From positions 2,592,681 through 2,656,680 of the forward strand of contig NZ_OY986431.1 in NCBI RefSeq assembly GCF_963920485.1: a DNA stretch of 64,000 nucleotides. Reading direction: 5' to 3'. The translations under genes were made by a program, and so were the position numbers. Below the pieces are notes generated by a model, which was not told where the DNA came from, did not search any database, and saw only the letters and a program-made list of their open reading frames with translations. This document shows positions 52,287 to 63,133 of this stretch, one piece after another (position 1 is the first letter of the stretch; each line of letters begins with the position of its first letter). The DNA comes from Cyanobium usitatum str. Tous (GTDB lineage: Bacteria > Cyanobacteriota > Cyanobacteriia > PCC-6307 > Cyanobiaceae).

Positions 52287-52647
52287 GGCAGAGGCCTGCA
52301 TTCATCTTGACGCCCTCAGATGGAATGATTCATGCTTTAACTTCCCCATGAGCACTTCCCAGGGCGGCCGCCCAATAGAAGTAAGTCATAGAAATTCGAA
52401 GGGACTACAGCTCCTGAGCTGCGAACTAAATACTTAATGATTACGCACCCCGATCTTCACCCTCGACCCATGCCGTAGTTAGGGAACCGCCAGTCTGCCT
52501 AAACCTTGATGACGTCCTGCCAAGCGAGGTTGATCGAGCAACAGAGCTTCTGACGCTTGGCCGCCGCGGCAATCCGATGCTCGTGGGCTGGAAGCGCTGC
52601 TACCGGCCGCTGGCTTCTTAGGCTTAGCCGATCTGATACAGCCACCG
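52287..52647. other. Intergenic region with a possible gene remnant
   Basis: About 360 bases between the cyclase and trpB. Around 52480-52620 the plus strand has a stretch reading [20 protein letters not shown] and [20 protein letters not shown] that looks coding but lacks a start; I do not recognise it. The trpB promoter should lie here. Confidence 0.35.
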
Positions 52648-53919
<1,272 letters not shown>

Positions 53920-53932
53920 GCACCGAACGGCT

Positions 53933-54589
53933 TCAGGACGAGGGCTGCAGGAGCGCCAGAAATGCGTCCACGCTCATGAGCGAGGCGTAGCCCTGGAAGC
54001 ACGCCAGTGCCGCGGCGTGTCGCTCGGGAGTCTCCGCCTGGCAGGCGTCGGTGAGGCACACCACCCGGTAGCCGCGGTCGGCGGCATCCTTCACCGTGTG
54101 GTCGATGCACTGGTCGGTGAGCAGGCCGATCACCACCAGGGTGCGGATGCCGATGTTGCGCAGCAGGTAGTCGAGCGTGGTGGAGCTGAATGGCGACGAC
54201 GAGCTTTTCGGCAGCACCAGCTCATCCGGCCATGGCGCCAGTTCGGCGATTACCTGGGCGGCGCGGCTGCCAGGTGGGAAGCCCATGCCGCAGCGTTTGT
54301 AATCGAGGCTGCGGTCGCGGCCGTTGCTGGTGAGGTTGGCCATCACCGTGTGGATCACCTCCAGCCCGCCCCGGCGTGCCGCCGCCAGGGTGCGTTGGGC
54401 GGCAGGCAGCGTGTGGGCGGAGAACTGCTCATCAAAGGCCGGCCGCGGTCGCGGCTGAGCATCACCGCAGGTGCCCTGCTGCAGGTCCACCAGCAGCAGG
54501 GCCATGACGCCGGGCTGCCACCAGGCCGTTAGGGGGACCGGTTCCATGTGGGCAGCTTCCATGCGGGCAGCGCCGGCTGGGGCAATCAT
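53933..54589 (-). CDS. Isochorismatase-family cysteine hydrolase
   Basis: 218 residues (or 204 from the later Met at 54547). The Asp-Lys-Cys triad is visible: ALLLVDLQQG (Asp), ELVLPKSSSSPFSST (Lys) and VVIGLLTDQCIDHTVKDAADRGYRV (Cys). The family covers nicotinamidases, N-carbamoylsarcosine amidases and others. The Asp/Gln before Cys and the SLDYKRCGMGFPPGS loop do not fix the substrate. Divergent from the glutamine-synthetase-like gene with 23 nt between starts, so they may share a regulatory region and a nitrogen-related role. Confidence 0.85.
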   Translation of the reverse strand: MIAPAGAARMEAAHMEPVPLTAWWQPGVMALLLVDLQQGTCGDAQPRPRPAFDEQFSAHTLPAAQRTLAAARRGGLEVIHTVMANLTSNGRDRSLDYKRCGMGFPPGSRAAQVIAELAPWPDELVLPKSSSSPFSSTTLDYLLRNIGIRTLVVIGLLTDQCIDHTVKDAADRGYRVVCLTDACQAETPERHAAALACFQGYASLMSVDAFLALLQPSS

Positions 54590-54612
54590 GGCCGCAGTGC
54601 CGCGGTCTGTCC

Positions 54613-55971
54613 GTGTCCCAGCCCCTGTCGCCGCCAGTTGCCGCCCTCGCCGATCAGGGCATCCGCTGGGTGGCGATCACCTGGGTGAACCATGCCGGCG
54701 CCCCCTTGGTGAAGGTGGTGCCGCTATCGGCTTTTGACGCGGCGGCGGCCGTGGGCGTGGGCTTTTCGCCCGTCTCGGATGCCTTCCGCGCCGATGGCGC
54801 CATCGATCCGGCCCATCGCCTGGCCCGCCCCGATGGGGATCTGCGTCTGCGGGCCGATGCCGCTGCCCTGGCGTTGCTTGAGCCCGGCAGCGGCTGGGCC
54901 TGGGCGCCGGGGGAGCGCTTTGAACGCACCGGCAAGCCCTACGTGGGCGATCAGCGGCACCGATGCCGCCAGCAGCAGGAGCAGCTTCTGCAGGCTGGTG
55001 TCGAGCTGCAGGCCGGCTTCGAACTGGAGTGGCTGGTGGCTAGCCATCGCCCCGATGCCGATCCCCATCCGGCCATTCCCGGTGGCCCCTATGGCGCCGA
55101 TCGGCTGATGGAGGGGCTGGATTACGCCACGGCCCTGCTCGATGGACTGGAGGCCGCCGGCATTCCCTGGCTGCAGTTCCACCCGGAATACGGGGCCGGG
55201 CAGTTTGAGCTGTCGCTCGCTCCGGGTACGCCCCTGGAGGCGGCCGACCGATTGGTGCACGCCCGGCTCGTGATTCAGCGGGTGACGCGCCGCTTTGGCT
55301 GGCGCTGCAGTTTCAGTCCCAAGCCCAGCCTGGAGCGGGTGGGCAATGGGGGCCATCTGCACCTGAGCCTGCAGCGCGATGGCTTGCCGCTGCTGCAGGG
55401 GGGCGACGGTCCTGGCGGGCTCAGCGCTGCGGGTGGCGCCGTGCTGGCGGCCCTGCTGGAGGAGCTGCCGGCCCTGCTCGCCCTGGCCTGTCCCCTGGAG
55501 ATCTCCTACCGGCGCTTGGCGCCGGGGTCCTGGTCGGCGCCCTATCAAGTGTGGGGCATCGAGAATCGGGAAGCGGCCCTGCGCCTAATTCCCACCGCTG
55601 CCGATGGTGCCGCCGCCCACCTGGAGCTCAAGGTGGTGGATCTGGCGGCCAATCCCTACCTGTTGCTGGCGGCCGTGCAGGCCGTGGCCCTGGACGGGCT
55701 GGAGCAGGCCCGGTCCCTGCCGCCGCCGGTGAGTGGCGATCCGGCCCATCTGCCGGCCGGTGCGGCGGTGCGATTGCCCGCGAGCTTGGCTGAGGCTTCA
55801 GCCGCCTTCACCGCCAGTGCTCTGCTGCGCCAGGCCTTTGGGGAGGACCTACACGCCAGCCTGCTGGATAGCCAGGCCGCCGAGGTGCGCCGCTGCGCCG
55901 GCCTCGGCGATGCTGCCCTGGCTGCGGGGGATGCCTGGTGGCCGCTAGTGGGCGGCGTGGGCTGGGATTGA
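54613..55971 (+). CDS. Glutamine synthetase-like (GlnT-type) ligase
   Basis: 452 residues from GTG. Catalytic-domain motifs of the glutamine synthetase superfamily are seen: FELEWLVASH, QFHPEYGAGQFELSLAP, FSPKPSLERVGNGGHLHLSL (His loop), NREAALRLIP and LELKVVDLAANPYLLLAA. The N-terminal beta-grasp part is short and divergent (VAITWVNHAGAPLVKVVPL). This resembles GlnT and gamma-glutamyl-ligase relatives rather than the main cyanobacterial GlnA or GlnN. The amine substrate could be ammonia or an alkylamine. It overlaps the start of def by one base (TGATGG). Confidence 0.8.
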   Translation: MSQPLSPPVAALADQGIRWVAITWVNHAGAPLVKVVPLSAFDAAAAVGVGFSPVSDAFRADGAIDPAHRLARPDGDLRLRADAAALALLEPGSGWAWAPGERFERTGKPYVGDQRHRCRQQQEQLLQAGVELQAGFELEWLVASHRPDADPHPAIPGGPYGADRLMEGLDYATALLDGLEAAGIPWLQFHPEYGAGQFELSLAPGTPLEAADRLVHARLVIQRVTRRFGWRCSFSPKPSLERVGNGGHLHLSLQRDGLPLLQGGDGPGGLSAAGGAVLAALLEELPALLALACPLEISYRRLAPGSWSAPYQVWGIENREAALRLIPTAADGAAAHLELKVVDLAANPYLLLAAVQAVALDGLEQARSLPPPVSGDPAHLPAGAAVRLPASLAEASAAFTASALLRQAFGEDLHASLLDSQAAEVRRCAGLGDAALAAGDAWWPLVGGVGWD

Positions 55972-56513
55972 TGGCGGTACGCACCGTTCTGCGGCTGGGC
56001 AATCCCTGTCTGCGCCTACGCGCCCAGCCCGTGCTGGATGTTCACGATCCCGCCTTGATGAAACTGATTACGGATCTGCACGACACGATGGAGGCCTGCA
56101 GCGGCGCCGGCCTGGCTGCTCCCCAAATCGGCGTGCTGCTGCGGGTAGTGCTGTTCGGTGGTGGTGGGCCCAACCCCCGCTACCCCGATGCGCCACCGCT
56201 TCCCCGCACCCTGTTGATCAATCCCGTGCTCACCCCGCTCGGACAGGAGCGTGATGAGGGCTGGGAGGGATGTCTGAGTGTGCCGGGGTTGAGGGGGCGG
56301 GTGTCGCGTTGGCAACGGCTGCGCTACCAGGGTTTCGATGGCGATGGTCAGCCCGTGGATCGTTGCGTGGAGGGGTTTCATGCCCGGGTGGTCCAGCACG
56401 AGTGCGACCACCTCGATGGCGTGCTTTTCCCCGACCGGCTCAGCGATCCCACCGCCTTCGGGTTCATTCTGGAGTTAGAGACCGCAGGGCTGATTCCAAC
56501 GGTCCCCGCTTAG
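55971..56513 (+). CDS. def: Peptide deformylase
   Basis: 180 residues, starting MAVRTVLRLGNPCLRLRAQP on the stop of the previous gene. It removes the N-formyl group from new proteins. The three motifs are intact: GAGLAAPQIG, EGCLSVPG with the metal-binding Cys, and VQHECDHLDGVLF with the HExxH-type site in which the fourth residue is Asp and the catalytic Glu is present. Likely one of two or more deformylases in the genome. Confidence 0.95.
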   Translation: MAVRTVLRLGNPCLRLRAQPVLDVHDPALMKLITDLHDTMEACSGAGLAAPQIGVLLRVVLFGGGGPNPRYPDAPPLPRTLLINPVLTPLGQERDEGWEGCLSVPGLRGRVSRWQRLRYQGFDGDGQPVDRCVEGFHARVVQHECDHLDGVLFPDRLSDPTAFGFILELETAGLIPTVPA

Positions 56514-56590
56514 GGATGCCTTGCAAGTAGCAACAGCCGCAGGGGGGCAACGGCGCATGCCGACGATGTAGAGATTCTGGTCAGCGGGTT

Positions 56591-57040
56591 TCATCCCTGG
56601 CCAGGCCAGTTGAATTGATGCCCGAACATGGAGTAGAGAACCTGCCAGAGATTGGGTTGTTGCTCAAGCGCTTTGGCCGCGTCTGTTTCGATCGCGCTGC
56701 GTTGCTCCGGGCTCAGACCCAGGCCGTTGGCCAGACGGTTCAAGATGGAATTCTCCTCTTCGCAGATGAAGGCATCCTCCTGCGGCTGTCTCGATGCCGA
56801 AGCCACCATCACAGCGGTTTTCATCGCCAGTTCCCGTTGGTCCGGGTTCACCAGCACGGCCAGTTCCTCAATGGAGGATGGATCGGACACCTGATCTTCC
56901 CAGGTGACGAATTTGGCCTGGAGTTTGTATTGCTCGCTTAGCGATTCCAGCAGACTTTCTTCTTCAAGGGAGACCCCACCGTCGGCCAGCGCGACCAGGT
57001 TGAGAAGTCTCAGGATCACTCCTGCCGATTGGAGATCCAC
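56591..57040 (-). CDS. TerB-like helical protein
   Basis: 149 residues from GTG 57040, chosen because the frame upstream enters the end of hrcA. The TerB pattern appears as LLNLVALADGGVSLEEESLLESLSEQY and later QPQEDAFICEEENSILNRLANGLGLSPEQRSAIETD, with the acidic metal-binding loop. TerB-type proteins bind divalent metals and are linked to stress responses or membrane signalling; function here unknown. It follows hrcA closely on the same strand and may be cotranscribed. Confidence 0.7.
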   Translation of the reverse strand: MDLQSAGVILRLLNLVALADGGVSLEEESLLESLSEQYKLQAKFVTWEDQVSDPSSIEELAVLVNPDQRELAMKTAVMVASASRQPQEDAFICEEENSILNRLANGLGLSPEQRSAIETDAAKALEQQPNLWQVLYSMFGHQFNWPGQG

Positions 57041-57099
57041 GCAGGTCTTCGGATTGCACAGGTGATCAGGGTACTGATGGTGGTTGGAAAACCATCGAG

Positions 57100-58089
57100 T
57101 TAACCCAAAAGCCTCTCCAGCGCCTGGGCCACCGAACCCACGGCGGCTCGCGCCGTGGCGTAGGCCATGCGCATTGGCCCCACCAGGGCCACCTGGCCCA
57201 CCCCGCCGTCGCCGCTGCGGTAGTTGGCCTGCACCACGGCGCACTGGTGCAGGGCCCGGTGGGGATGCTCGGCGCCGATCCAAATGCCCGGCTGGGGTAG
57301 CAGCTGTTGGGGCGCATCCTCCACCAGCTCCACTAAGGGGCGCAGGCTGAGGGTCTGGCTGAATTCCGGCTGGGCAAGCAGGCCAGCGAGGCCCATGGCT
57401 ACAGCGCCTTCGCCCTCCAGCTGCCGCGACTGCCCATGGCTAGCCAGCGCTTGGCGCAGCACGGCGCCGCTGCTGGTTAGGTGGGAGGGCAGGGCGGCCC
57501 AGTCGATGCTGCCGCCATCCAGCTGGGCCGCGACCCAGCGCTCCAGGGACGCCAGTTCCGCTACTGCAAGGCAGGGCAGCCGCAAGTTGAGGCTGCTGGC
57601 TGTGGCGCCCCCCTCCACCAGGAACACCAGCAGGCGTTCACCACTGGCCACCAGTCGTAGGGCCTGCAGCTGGGACTGCTGGCGTTGGGGCCTGGTGATC
57701 AAGCTGAGCAGGCCTGTGAGATCTGCCAGGCGCCGGCTCAGATGCAGCAGCAGATCGTCGAGGGCTGCCCACTGCAGGCTGAGTCCGGTGAGTTCGCGCT
57801 CCAGCTGCAGGGCGGCCGCGCCTGGCGCGGGCAGCAGCTGATCCACGTAGGTGCGATAGCCCTGCTGGCTGGGGATTCGGCCAGCGGAGGGGTGGGGCTG
57901 GGTGAGCAGGCCACGCTGCTCCAGGGCCCCCATGGCTGAGCGCACCGTCGCCGGGCTGGCCTGCAGGCCAAAACGGCGCACCAGGGTCTGGCTGCCCACC
58001 GGCTCCATCGTGTCGACGTAGTGGCGCACGGCGAGCTGCAGTACTTCCTGCTGCCTGGCGGGCAAGGGCCTGGGGGAGGCGGACTGCAA
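57100..58089 (-). CDS. hrcA: Heat-inducible transcription repressor HrcA
   Basis: 329 residues from a TTG start. The N-terminal winged helix reads QQEVLQLAVRHYVDTMEPVGSQTLVRRFGLQASPATVRSAMGALEQRGLLTQPHPSAGRIPSQQGYRTYVDQLL, the HrcA signature. The C-terminal GAF-like part includes VLVFLVEGGATASS and IWIGAEHPHRALHQCAVVQANYR. HrcA represses chaperonin genes through the CIRCE element; no CIRCE inverted repeat is seen in this window. The rhodanese gene lies just upstream. Confidence 0.95.
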   Translation of the reverse strand: MQSASPRPLPARQQEVLQLAVRHYVDTMEPVGSQTLVRRFGLQASPATVRSAMGALEQRGLLTQPHPSAGRIPSQQGYRTYVDQLLPAPGAAALQLERELTGLSLQWAALDDLLLHLSRRLADLTGLLSLITRPQRQQSQLQALRLVASGERLLVFLVEGGATASSLNLRLPCLAVAELASLERWVAAQLDGGSIDWAALPSHLTSSGAVLRQALASHGQSRQLEGEGAVAMGLAGLLAQPEFSQTLSLRPLVELVEDAPQQLLPQPGIWIGAEHPHRALHQCAVVQANYRSGDGGVGQVALVGPMRMAYATARAAVGSVAQALERLLG

Positions 58090-58134
58090 GCGGGCGCCGC
58101 AGGAGTGCGGTGATCGTACGCAGCCCAGCAGTTC

Positions 58135-58509
58135 TTAGTAGCGGGGTACGGCCGGATCCACCTCCACACTCCAGGCATCGATGCCCCCTTGCACGTTCCA
58201 GACGGCAGTAAAGCCGTGTTCCTGCATCAGCCAGCAGCCCAGATGCCAGCTGCGCACACCGGCGTGGCACAGCACGGCCACGGGGCGGTCGCGGTCGAGC
58301 AGCTGGTTGAGCTGGCCAATCCACTCGTTAGATCGGCCCAGGGGCAGATGCACCACGGCATGGGGCAGGCGGGCCAATTCCAGTTCGGTGTCTTCGCGCA
58401 CGTCCACCAGCTGGATCGCCTCGCCCCGCTCCAGCCGCTCTTGCAGGTCGCGGGCCCGGATTGTCTGCGGTGTCGTCTCGGTCTGCGGTGTCGTCTCGAT
58501 AGGTGCCAT
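58135..58509 (-). CDS. Single-domain rhodanese-like protein
   Basis: 124 residues, MAPIETTPQTETTPQTIRAR..., with a short Thr/Pro repeat at the N-terminus. The rhodanese fold has VDVREDTELELARLPHAVVHLPL and the active-site Cys in VAVLCHAGVRSWHLGCWLMQEHGF, ending GGIDAWSVEVDPAVPRY. Such proteins carry persulfide sulfur. It is 45 nt upstream of hrcA on the same strand and divergent from the DUF3352 gene. Confidence 0.92.
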   Translation of the reverse strand: MAPIETTPQTETTPQTIRARDLQERLERGEAIQLVDVREDTELELARLPHAVVHLPLGRSNEWIGQLNQLLDRDRPVAVLCHAGVRSWHLGCWLMQEHGFTAVWNVQGGIDAWSVEVDPAVPRY

Positions 58510-58563
58510 GGCGGGCAGACGGGGTGGCTTGGGGTCAAGATGGACCCATCCTGCGTGGGGCGC

Positions 58564-60171
58564 ATGAAGGCCCGCCCGTTTTTGGCGGTCGTGCTGGCGG
58601 TGGCATTGCTGTTGCTGAGCCTGGCGGCGGGTGGCTGGTGGCTGGTGCTGCAGCGCTCCCCCCTGCAACTACAGCACCAGCAGCTGGTGTCGCCCCGGGC
58701 GGCCCGCTTTGTGCCCCGCCAAGCCGCTCTGAGCCTCTATCTGCTCAGCGATGGCGAGCAGCCGGTTGGCTACGCCCGGGCGGTGGCTCCCCCTCGCCAG
58801 CGGCGCCAGGCGGCTGAGGCGGTCGCCGGCCTTAGGGATGGCGCTTTCGCCGCCGCTGGCCTCGACTATCCCGGCGAGCTGGCCCCCTGGTTGGGCCGCG
58901 AACTCGGCTTTGCCCTACTGGCCTCAGAGCCCGGGGCGGCGCCCGATGGCTGGTTGCTGGCCCTGCGCAGCCGCGACGCTGACGGCGCCCGCCGTTTCCT
59001 GCAGCGCTTCTGGCAGACCCGCAGTCTGGCGGGCACCGACCTGCAGATCAGCAGCTACCGCGGCATGGGCTTGATCAGTGGCCGTGGTGCCCTGGTGGGC
59101 ACCAGCCCGGTGCCGATCGCTACGGCGCTGATCGACGACGACCTGGTGTTGATCGCGTCGGGCCGGGGGGTGCTGGAGCAGGCCCTCGACGTCTCCCAGA
59201 TCGATGAGCTCAACCAGGCGGCCAGCCCCCGCTTTAAGCAGGCGGTGCAACGCCTTGAGCAGGGGGCGCTGCTGCTAACAGCCCGGCCAGAAACCCTGGG
59301 GCCCTGGTTGGGGTTGCCGGGTGAGTTCACGGCGCCTGGGGTGGTGCAGGAGCTGGTGGCCAGCCTGCGCCCCGACAAGCGCTCCTTGGAGCTGGATGCC
59401 CTGCTGCAGTTCGCGGCAGATGCCGCAGTGCCGGCTCCCTCGGTTGATGCCACTGGGGACATTGACCCCACAGGAGCAGCTTTATTAGCGGCTCTGCAGG
59501 GCCCCTCAGAGAGCTTGGCCCTGATCCAGCGCCCCGCCGCTTGGCCGGCCTACTGGCAGCCCCTGCTGGCGGCAGTGCTGCAGGCCGAGCCGGGATCGTT
59601 CCCGGCCCTGGTGACCGCTGCCGCCGATGGCCCGCTGCTGCGCAGTGAGGCAAGTCAGGGCTGGCTGCTCGGCACTGGCGTCGACCAACCGCCGCCGGAG
59701 GCCCTCGCAGGGGTGCTGGCCGCCGAGGGATTGATCGCCGCGCCGCTGCCGGTGGAAGGGGATCCCGATCTGCGGGTCTGGACCAGGCTGGAGGCTGGCC
59801 AGGCTGGACGCCGATTCGCCCGCGGCGATGCCAACCAGCTGCAGGCCAGCCTGGAGGGCGCCCGCTCCGGCCAGGGCCGCCTGGCCTGGTGGGGCCAGAC
59901 CCTGGCGGTGCTGCAGGAGCAGCGTGACTCCCGCAAGCCGCCCCGGCTGCGGCTGGAGCAGCTCGCCGGCCTCGATCTACCCCAGGCTCCCCTGCAGTGG
60001 GCTATGGCGGCGGGCCGGGCCCAGCCCTTGCTGCAGCGCTGGAGCACCTGGCAGCTGTTGTCGGCCCTGGCCGGCCAGCCCCTGGCCCCGGCCGTGCATA
60101 GCCTGAGCCTGGGCTGGGAAGCGCAGCCTGACGCCAACCTGCACCTCAAGGCCCGCCTTGAATTTGGTTGA
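58564..60171 (+). CDS. DUF3352 domain protein, membrane-anchored
   Basis: 535 residues from ATG 58564. One N-terminal membrane anchor (FLAVVLAVALLLLSLAAGGWWLVL), then a long exported region with repeats such as LSLYLLSDGEQPVGYARAV, LGRELGFALLASEPGAAPDGWLLALRSRD and IATALIDDDLVLIASGRGVLEQALD. This is the DUF3352 family, which I know chiefly from cyanobacteria. Function unknown. Its stop overlaps the sixA start, so the two are coupled. Confidence 0.85.
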   Translation: MKARPFLAVVLAVALLLLSLAAGGWWLVLQRSPLQLQHQQLVSPRAARFVPRQAALSLYLLSDGEQPVGYARAVAPPRQRRQAAEAVAGLRDGAFAAAGLDYPGELAPWLGRELGFALLASEPGAAPDGWLLALRSRDADGARRFLQRFWQTRSLAGTDLQISSYRGMGLISGRGALVGTSPVPIATALIDDDLVLIASGRGVLEQALDVSQIDELNQAASPRFKQAVQRLEQGALLLTARPETLGPWLGLPGEFTAPGVVQELVASLRPDKRSLELDALLQFAADAAVPAPSVDATGDIDPTGAALLAALQGPSESLALIQRPAAWPAYWQPLLAAVLQAEPGSFPALVTAAADGPLLRSEASQGWLLGTGVDQPPPEALAGVLAAEGLIAAPLPVEGDPDLRVWTRLEAGQAGRRFARGDANQLQASLEGARSGQGRLAWWGQTLAVLQEQRDSRKPPRLRLEQLAGLDLPQAPLQWAMAAGRAQPLLQRWSTWQLLSALAGQPLAPAVHSLSLGWEAQPDANLHLKARLEFG

Positions 60172-60701
60172 TGGCTAGAGCTGAGCGCGTAGCGGTTGAG
60201 AGTGAACTGGTTGCGAGTGAACCGGTTGAGCGCGAACTGCTGCTCTGGCGCCATGGCATCGCCGAAGATCGCCACCCTGATCGCCCTGATCAGGAGCGGG
60301 CCCTTACGGCTGAAGGCCGTCAGCGCACTGCGGCCGTGGCGGCGGAGTTGTGCCGCTTGCAGCTCCACTGTGATCGCCTGCTGAGCAGCCCCCTGCGGCG
60401 GGCGCTGCAGACCGCTGAAATTGGGGTGGCGGCTGGTCTGGCGCCGGCGCTGGAGTTGGAGGATCGCCTGGCTCCGGGCGGTGATCCCCGGCCGCTGCTG
60501 CAGGCGGGCCCTTGGCGGCGCCTTGGCCTGGTGGGCCATGAGCCAGACCTGGGCGAGCTGGCCTCGAGCCTGCTGGGGTTGCCGGCGGGCACGATTTCGG
60601 TGCGTAAGGCCGGCATCGTGCTGCTGCGCCTGGGCCCAACTGGCGCCAGCTTGGAGGCCCTAATTGGCCCACGGTTGCTGCGGCTACGGCGGGATGGCTA
60701 G
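60171..60701 (+). CDS. sixA: Phosphohistidine phosphatase SixA
   Basis: 176 residues from ATG overlapping the previous stop. Histidine-phosphatase motifs are ELLLWRHGIAEDRHPDRPD (RHG with the catalytic His), RLLSSPLRRALQTAEI, and GLVGHEPDLGELASSLLG. SixA removes phosphate from phosphohistidine in phosphorelays such as ArcB. It lies 26 nt before gltA on the same strand. Confidence 0.92.
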   Translation: MARAERVAVESELVASEPVERELLLWRHGIAEDRHPDRPDQERALTAEGRQRTAAVAAELCRLQLHCDRLLSSPLRRALQTAEIGVAAGLAPALELEDRLAPGGDPRPLLQAGPWRRLGLVGHEPDLGELASSLLGLPAGTISVRKAGIVLLRLGPTGASLEALIGPRLLRLRRDG

Positions 60702-60727
60702 CTGCAGCCGTAAGTTCGCCTTAGTGA

Positions 60728-61897
60728 GTGCGGTGGAGAAGCTTGGTAGTAACAGGAGCGGCGACCCCAGCCCCATTTCGGCCGGGTTTGGAAGGGGTGC
60801 CGGCTACCCAGTCGTCGATCTGCGACATCGATGGCCAGCGGGGGGTGCTCACCTATCGCGGCTACCCCGTAGACCAGCTGGCCTCCAGCAGCTCCTTTCT
60901 GGAGACGGCCTACCTGCTGATCTGGGGCGAGCTACCCACCTCTGAGCAGCTGCAGGAGTTTGAGCAGGAGGTGCAGATGCACCGCCGAGTCAGCTTCCGT
61001 ATTCGGGACATGATGAAGTGCTTCCCCTCCGGGGGGCATCCGATGGATGCGCTGCAGAGCAGCGCCGCCTCCTTGGGCCTGTTTTATTCCCGTCGAGCCC
61101 TCGACAACCCCGAATACATCGTTTCGGCGGTGGTGCGGTTGATCGCCAAGATCCCCACGATGGTGGCTGCCTTCCAGCTGATCAGGAAGGGTCAAGATCC
61201 GATCCAGCCCCGCGACGACCTGGCCTACGGCGCCAATTTTCTCTACATGCTCACGGAGCGGGAGCCCGATCCGCTGGCGGCCCGCATCTTTGACGCCTGT
61301 CTGATCCTGCACGCTGAGCACAGCCTTAATGCCAGCACCTTCAGCGCCCGGGTGACGGCCAGCACCCTCACCGACCCCTATGCCGTGGTGGCGTCAGCGG
61401 TGGGCACCCTGGCGGGTCCCTTGCACGGCGGCGCCAATGAAGATGTGCTGGAGATGCTCGGCCAGATCGGCAGCCCAGATCAGGTGGCGCCCTGGTTGGA
61501 TCGGGCGATTGCCGGCAAGCAAAAAATCATGGGTTTTGGCCACCGGGAATACAAGGTCAAGGACCCCCGGGCTGTGATTCTTCAAAGTCTGGCGGAGCAG
61601 CTCTTCGACCAGTTCGGTCACGATCCGATGTACGACCTGGCTCGCAAGCTGGAGGAGGTGGCGGCCGAGCGCCTGGGGCCTAAGGGAATTTTCCCCAACG
61701 TCGACTTCTATTCCGGCCTGGTGTACCGCAAGCTCGGCATCCCTGAAGACCTTTTCACGCCCATTTTTGCAATTGCCCGCACGGCTGGCTGGCTGGCCCA
61801 TTGGAAGGAGCAGCTGGGGGCTAATCGCATCTACCGACCCTCCCAGATCTATACCGGTCAGCCCTCCCGTGACTGGCAGCCCGTGGGGGCCCGCTAA
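60728..61897 (+). CDS. gltA: Citrate synthase
   Basis: 389 residues from GTG. Condenses oxaloacetate and acetyl-CoA at entry to the TCA pathway. The conserved body starts FRPGLEGVPATQSSICDIDGQRGVLTYRGYPV. The catalytic residues lie in LHAEHSLNASTFSARV (His), MGFGHREYKVKDPR (His) and FPNVDFYSGLVY (Asp). Length is typical of short type II bacterial enzymes. The first 14 residues are weakly supported, so the start could be later. Confidence 0.95.
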   Translation: MRWRSLVVTGAATPAPFRPGLEGVPATQSSICDIDGQRGVLTYRGYPVDQLASSSSFLETAYLLIWGELPTSEQLQEFEQEVQMHRRVSFRIRDMMKCFPSGGHPMDALQSSAASLGLFYSRRALDNPEYIVSAVVRLIAKIPTMVAAFQLIRKGQDPIQPRDDLAYGANFLYMLTEREPDPLAARIFDACLILHAEHSLNASTFSARVTASTLTDPYAVVASAVGTLAGPLHGGANEDVLEMLGQIGSPDQVAPWLDRAIAGKQKIMGFGHREYKVKDPRAVILQSLAEQLFDQFGHDPMYDLARKLEEVAAERLGPKGIFPNVDFYSGLVYRKLGIPEDLFTPIFAIARTAGWLAHWKEQLGANRIYRPSQIYTGQPSRDWQPVGAR

Positions 61898-61921
61898 GTT
61901 GCCCCCATCTGAGCTGCCGCC

Positions 61922-63052
61922 ATGCTGACCACCACGGCTCCGGGCCTGGATCTAGAGGCCAGTTTCGAGCAGGCCCTGCAGGGCTTCGGCCTGAGTCCTG
62001 CCGCCGCCCACCTGTTGTGGCTGCCCCTGCCCATGGTGCTGGTGCTGGTGGCGGCCGTGGTGGGCGTGCTGGTCAACGTCTGGCTGGAGCGCAAGATCTC
62101 AGCAGCGGTGCAGCAGCGCATTGGTCCTGAATACGCCGGCGCTTTAGGGGTGCTGCAGCCGATGGCCGATGGCCTCAAGCTGGTGTTCAAGGAAGACATC
62201 ATTCCGGCCCGGGCTGACGGCCTGCTGTTCACCCTCGGCCCAGTGCTGGTGCTGATTCCGGTGATTCTCAGCTGGTTGGTGGTGCCCTTCGGTCAGCACT
62301 TGCTGATCAGCAACGTTGGCATCGGTATTTTCCTTTGGATCTCCCTGAGCAGCATCCAGCCAATCGGCCTGCTGATGAGCGGCTACGCCTCCAACAACAA
62401 GTATTCGCTGCTGGGCGGTCTGCGGGCGGCGGCCCAGTCGATCAGCTACGAGATCCCCCTTGCCCTAGCTGTGCTCGCGGTGGTGATGATGAGCAACTCG
62501 CTCAGCACCGTTGACATCGTCAACCAGCAGACCGGCGCTGGCATCCTCAGCTGGAACATCTGGCGTCAGCCGGTGGGCTTCGTGATCTTCTGGATCTGCG
62601 CCCTGGCCGAATGTGAGCGCCTGCCCTTCGACCTGCCAGAGGCCGAGGAGGAGCTGGTGGCTGGCTACCAGACCGAGTATTCGGGCATGAAGTTTGCCCT
62701 GTTTTATCTGGGCAGCTACATCAACCTGGTGCTCTCGGCCCTGCTGGTGTCGGTGCTTTACCTAGGCGGCTGGGGTTTCCCCATCCCCGTGGAGTGGCTG
62801 GCCAGCTGGCTGCACCAGCAGATCGATGCACCAGTAGTGCAACTGATCACCGGCTCTGTAGGCATCGTCATGACGGTGCTTAAGGCCTACCTGCTGGTGT
62901 TTCTGGCGATCCTGCTGCGCTGGACCACGCCAAGGGTGCGCATCGACCAGCTGCTCGATCTGGGCTGGAAATTTCTGCTGCCGATTGCTCTGGTCAACCT
63001 GCTGATCACGGCAGCGCTCAAGCTGGCCTTCCCGGCTGTGTTTGGCGGCTGA
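61922..63052 (+). CDS. ndhA: NAD(P)H-quinone oxidoreductase subunit A (NdhA, ND1-like)
   Basis: 376 residues, eight or so membrane segments, the ND1-like subunit beside the quinone entry. Conserved loops include [62 protein letters not shown] and [43 protein letters not shown]. It starts the ndhA-ndhI-ndhG(-ndhE) operon typical of cyanobacteria and chloroplasts. Confidence 0.97.
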   Translation: MLTTTAPGLDLEASFEQALQGFGLSPAAAHLLWLPLPMVLVLVAAVVGVLVNVWLERKISAAVQQRIGPEYAGALGVLQPMADGLKLVFKEDIIPARADGLLFTLGPVLVLIPVILSWLVVPFGQHLLISNVGIGIFLWISLSSIQPIGLLMSGYASNNKYSLLGGLRAAAQSISYEIPLALAVLAVVMMSNSLSTVDIVNQQTGAGILSWNIWRQPVGFVIFWICALAECERLPFDLPEAEEELVAGYQTEYSGMKFALFYLGSYINLVLSALLVSVLYLGGWGFPIPVEWLASWLHQQIDAPVVQLITGSVGIVMTVLKAYLLVFLAILLRWTTPRVRIDQLLDLGWKFLLPIALVNLLITAALKLAFPAVFGG

Positions 63053-63133
63053 CCGGGCCTGAGCACCAGCTTTTCTCCAGACCAGCCATCATGGGCTGAC
63101 CCACTCAGACCGCCTCCCCCCAGAGCCAACTCC

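Noticed and set aside
58189..58563. A 5' extension of the DUF3352 gene by 125 codons
   Set aside because: It lies antisense to the rhodanese gene; the Met at 58564 begins a proper membrane anchor.
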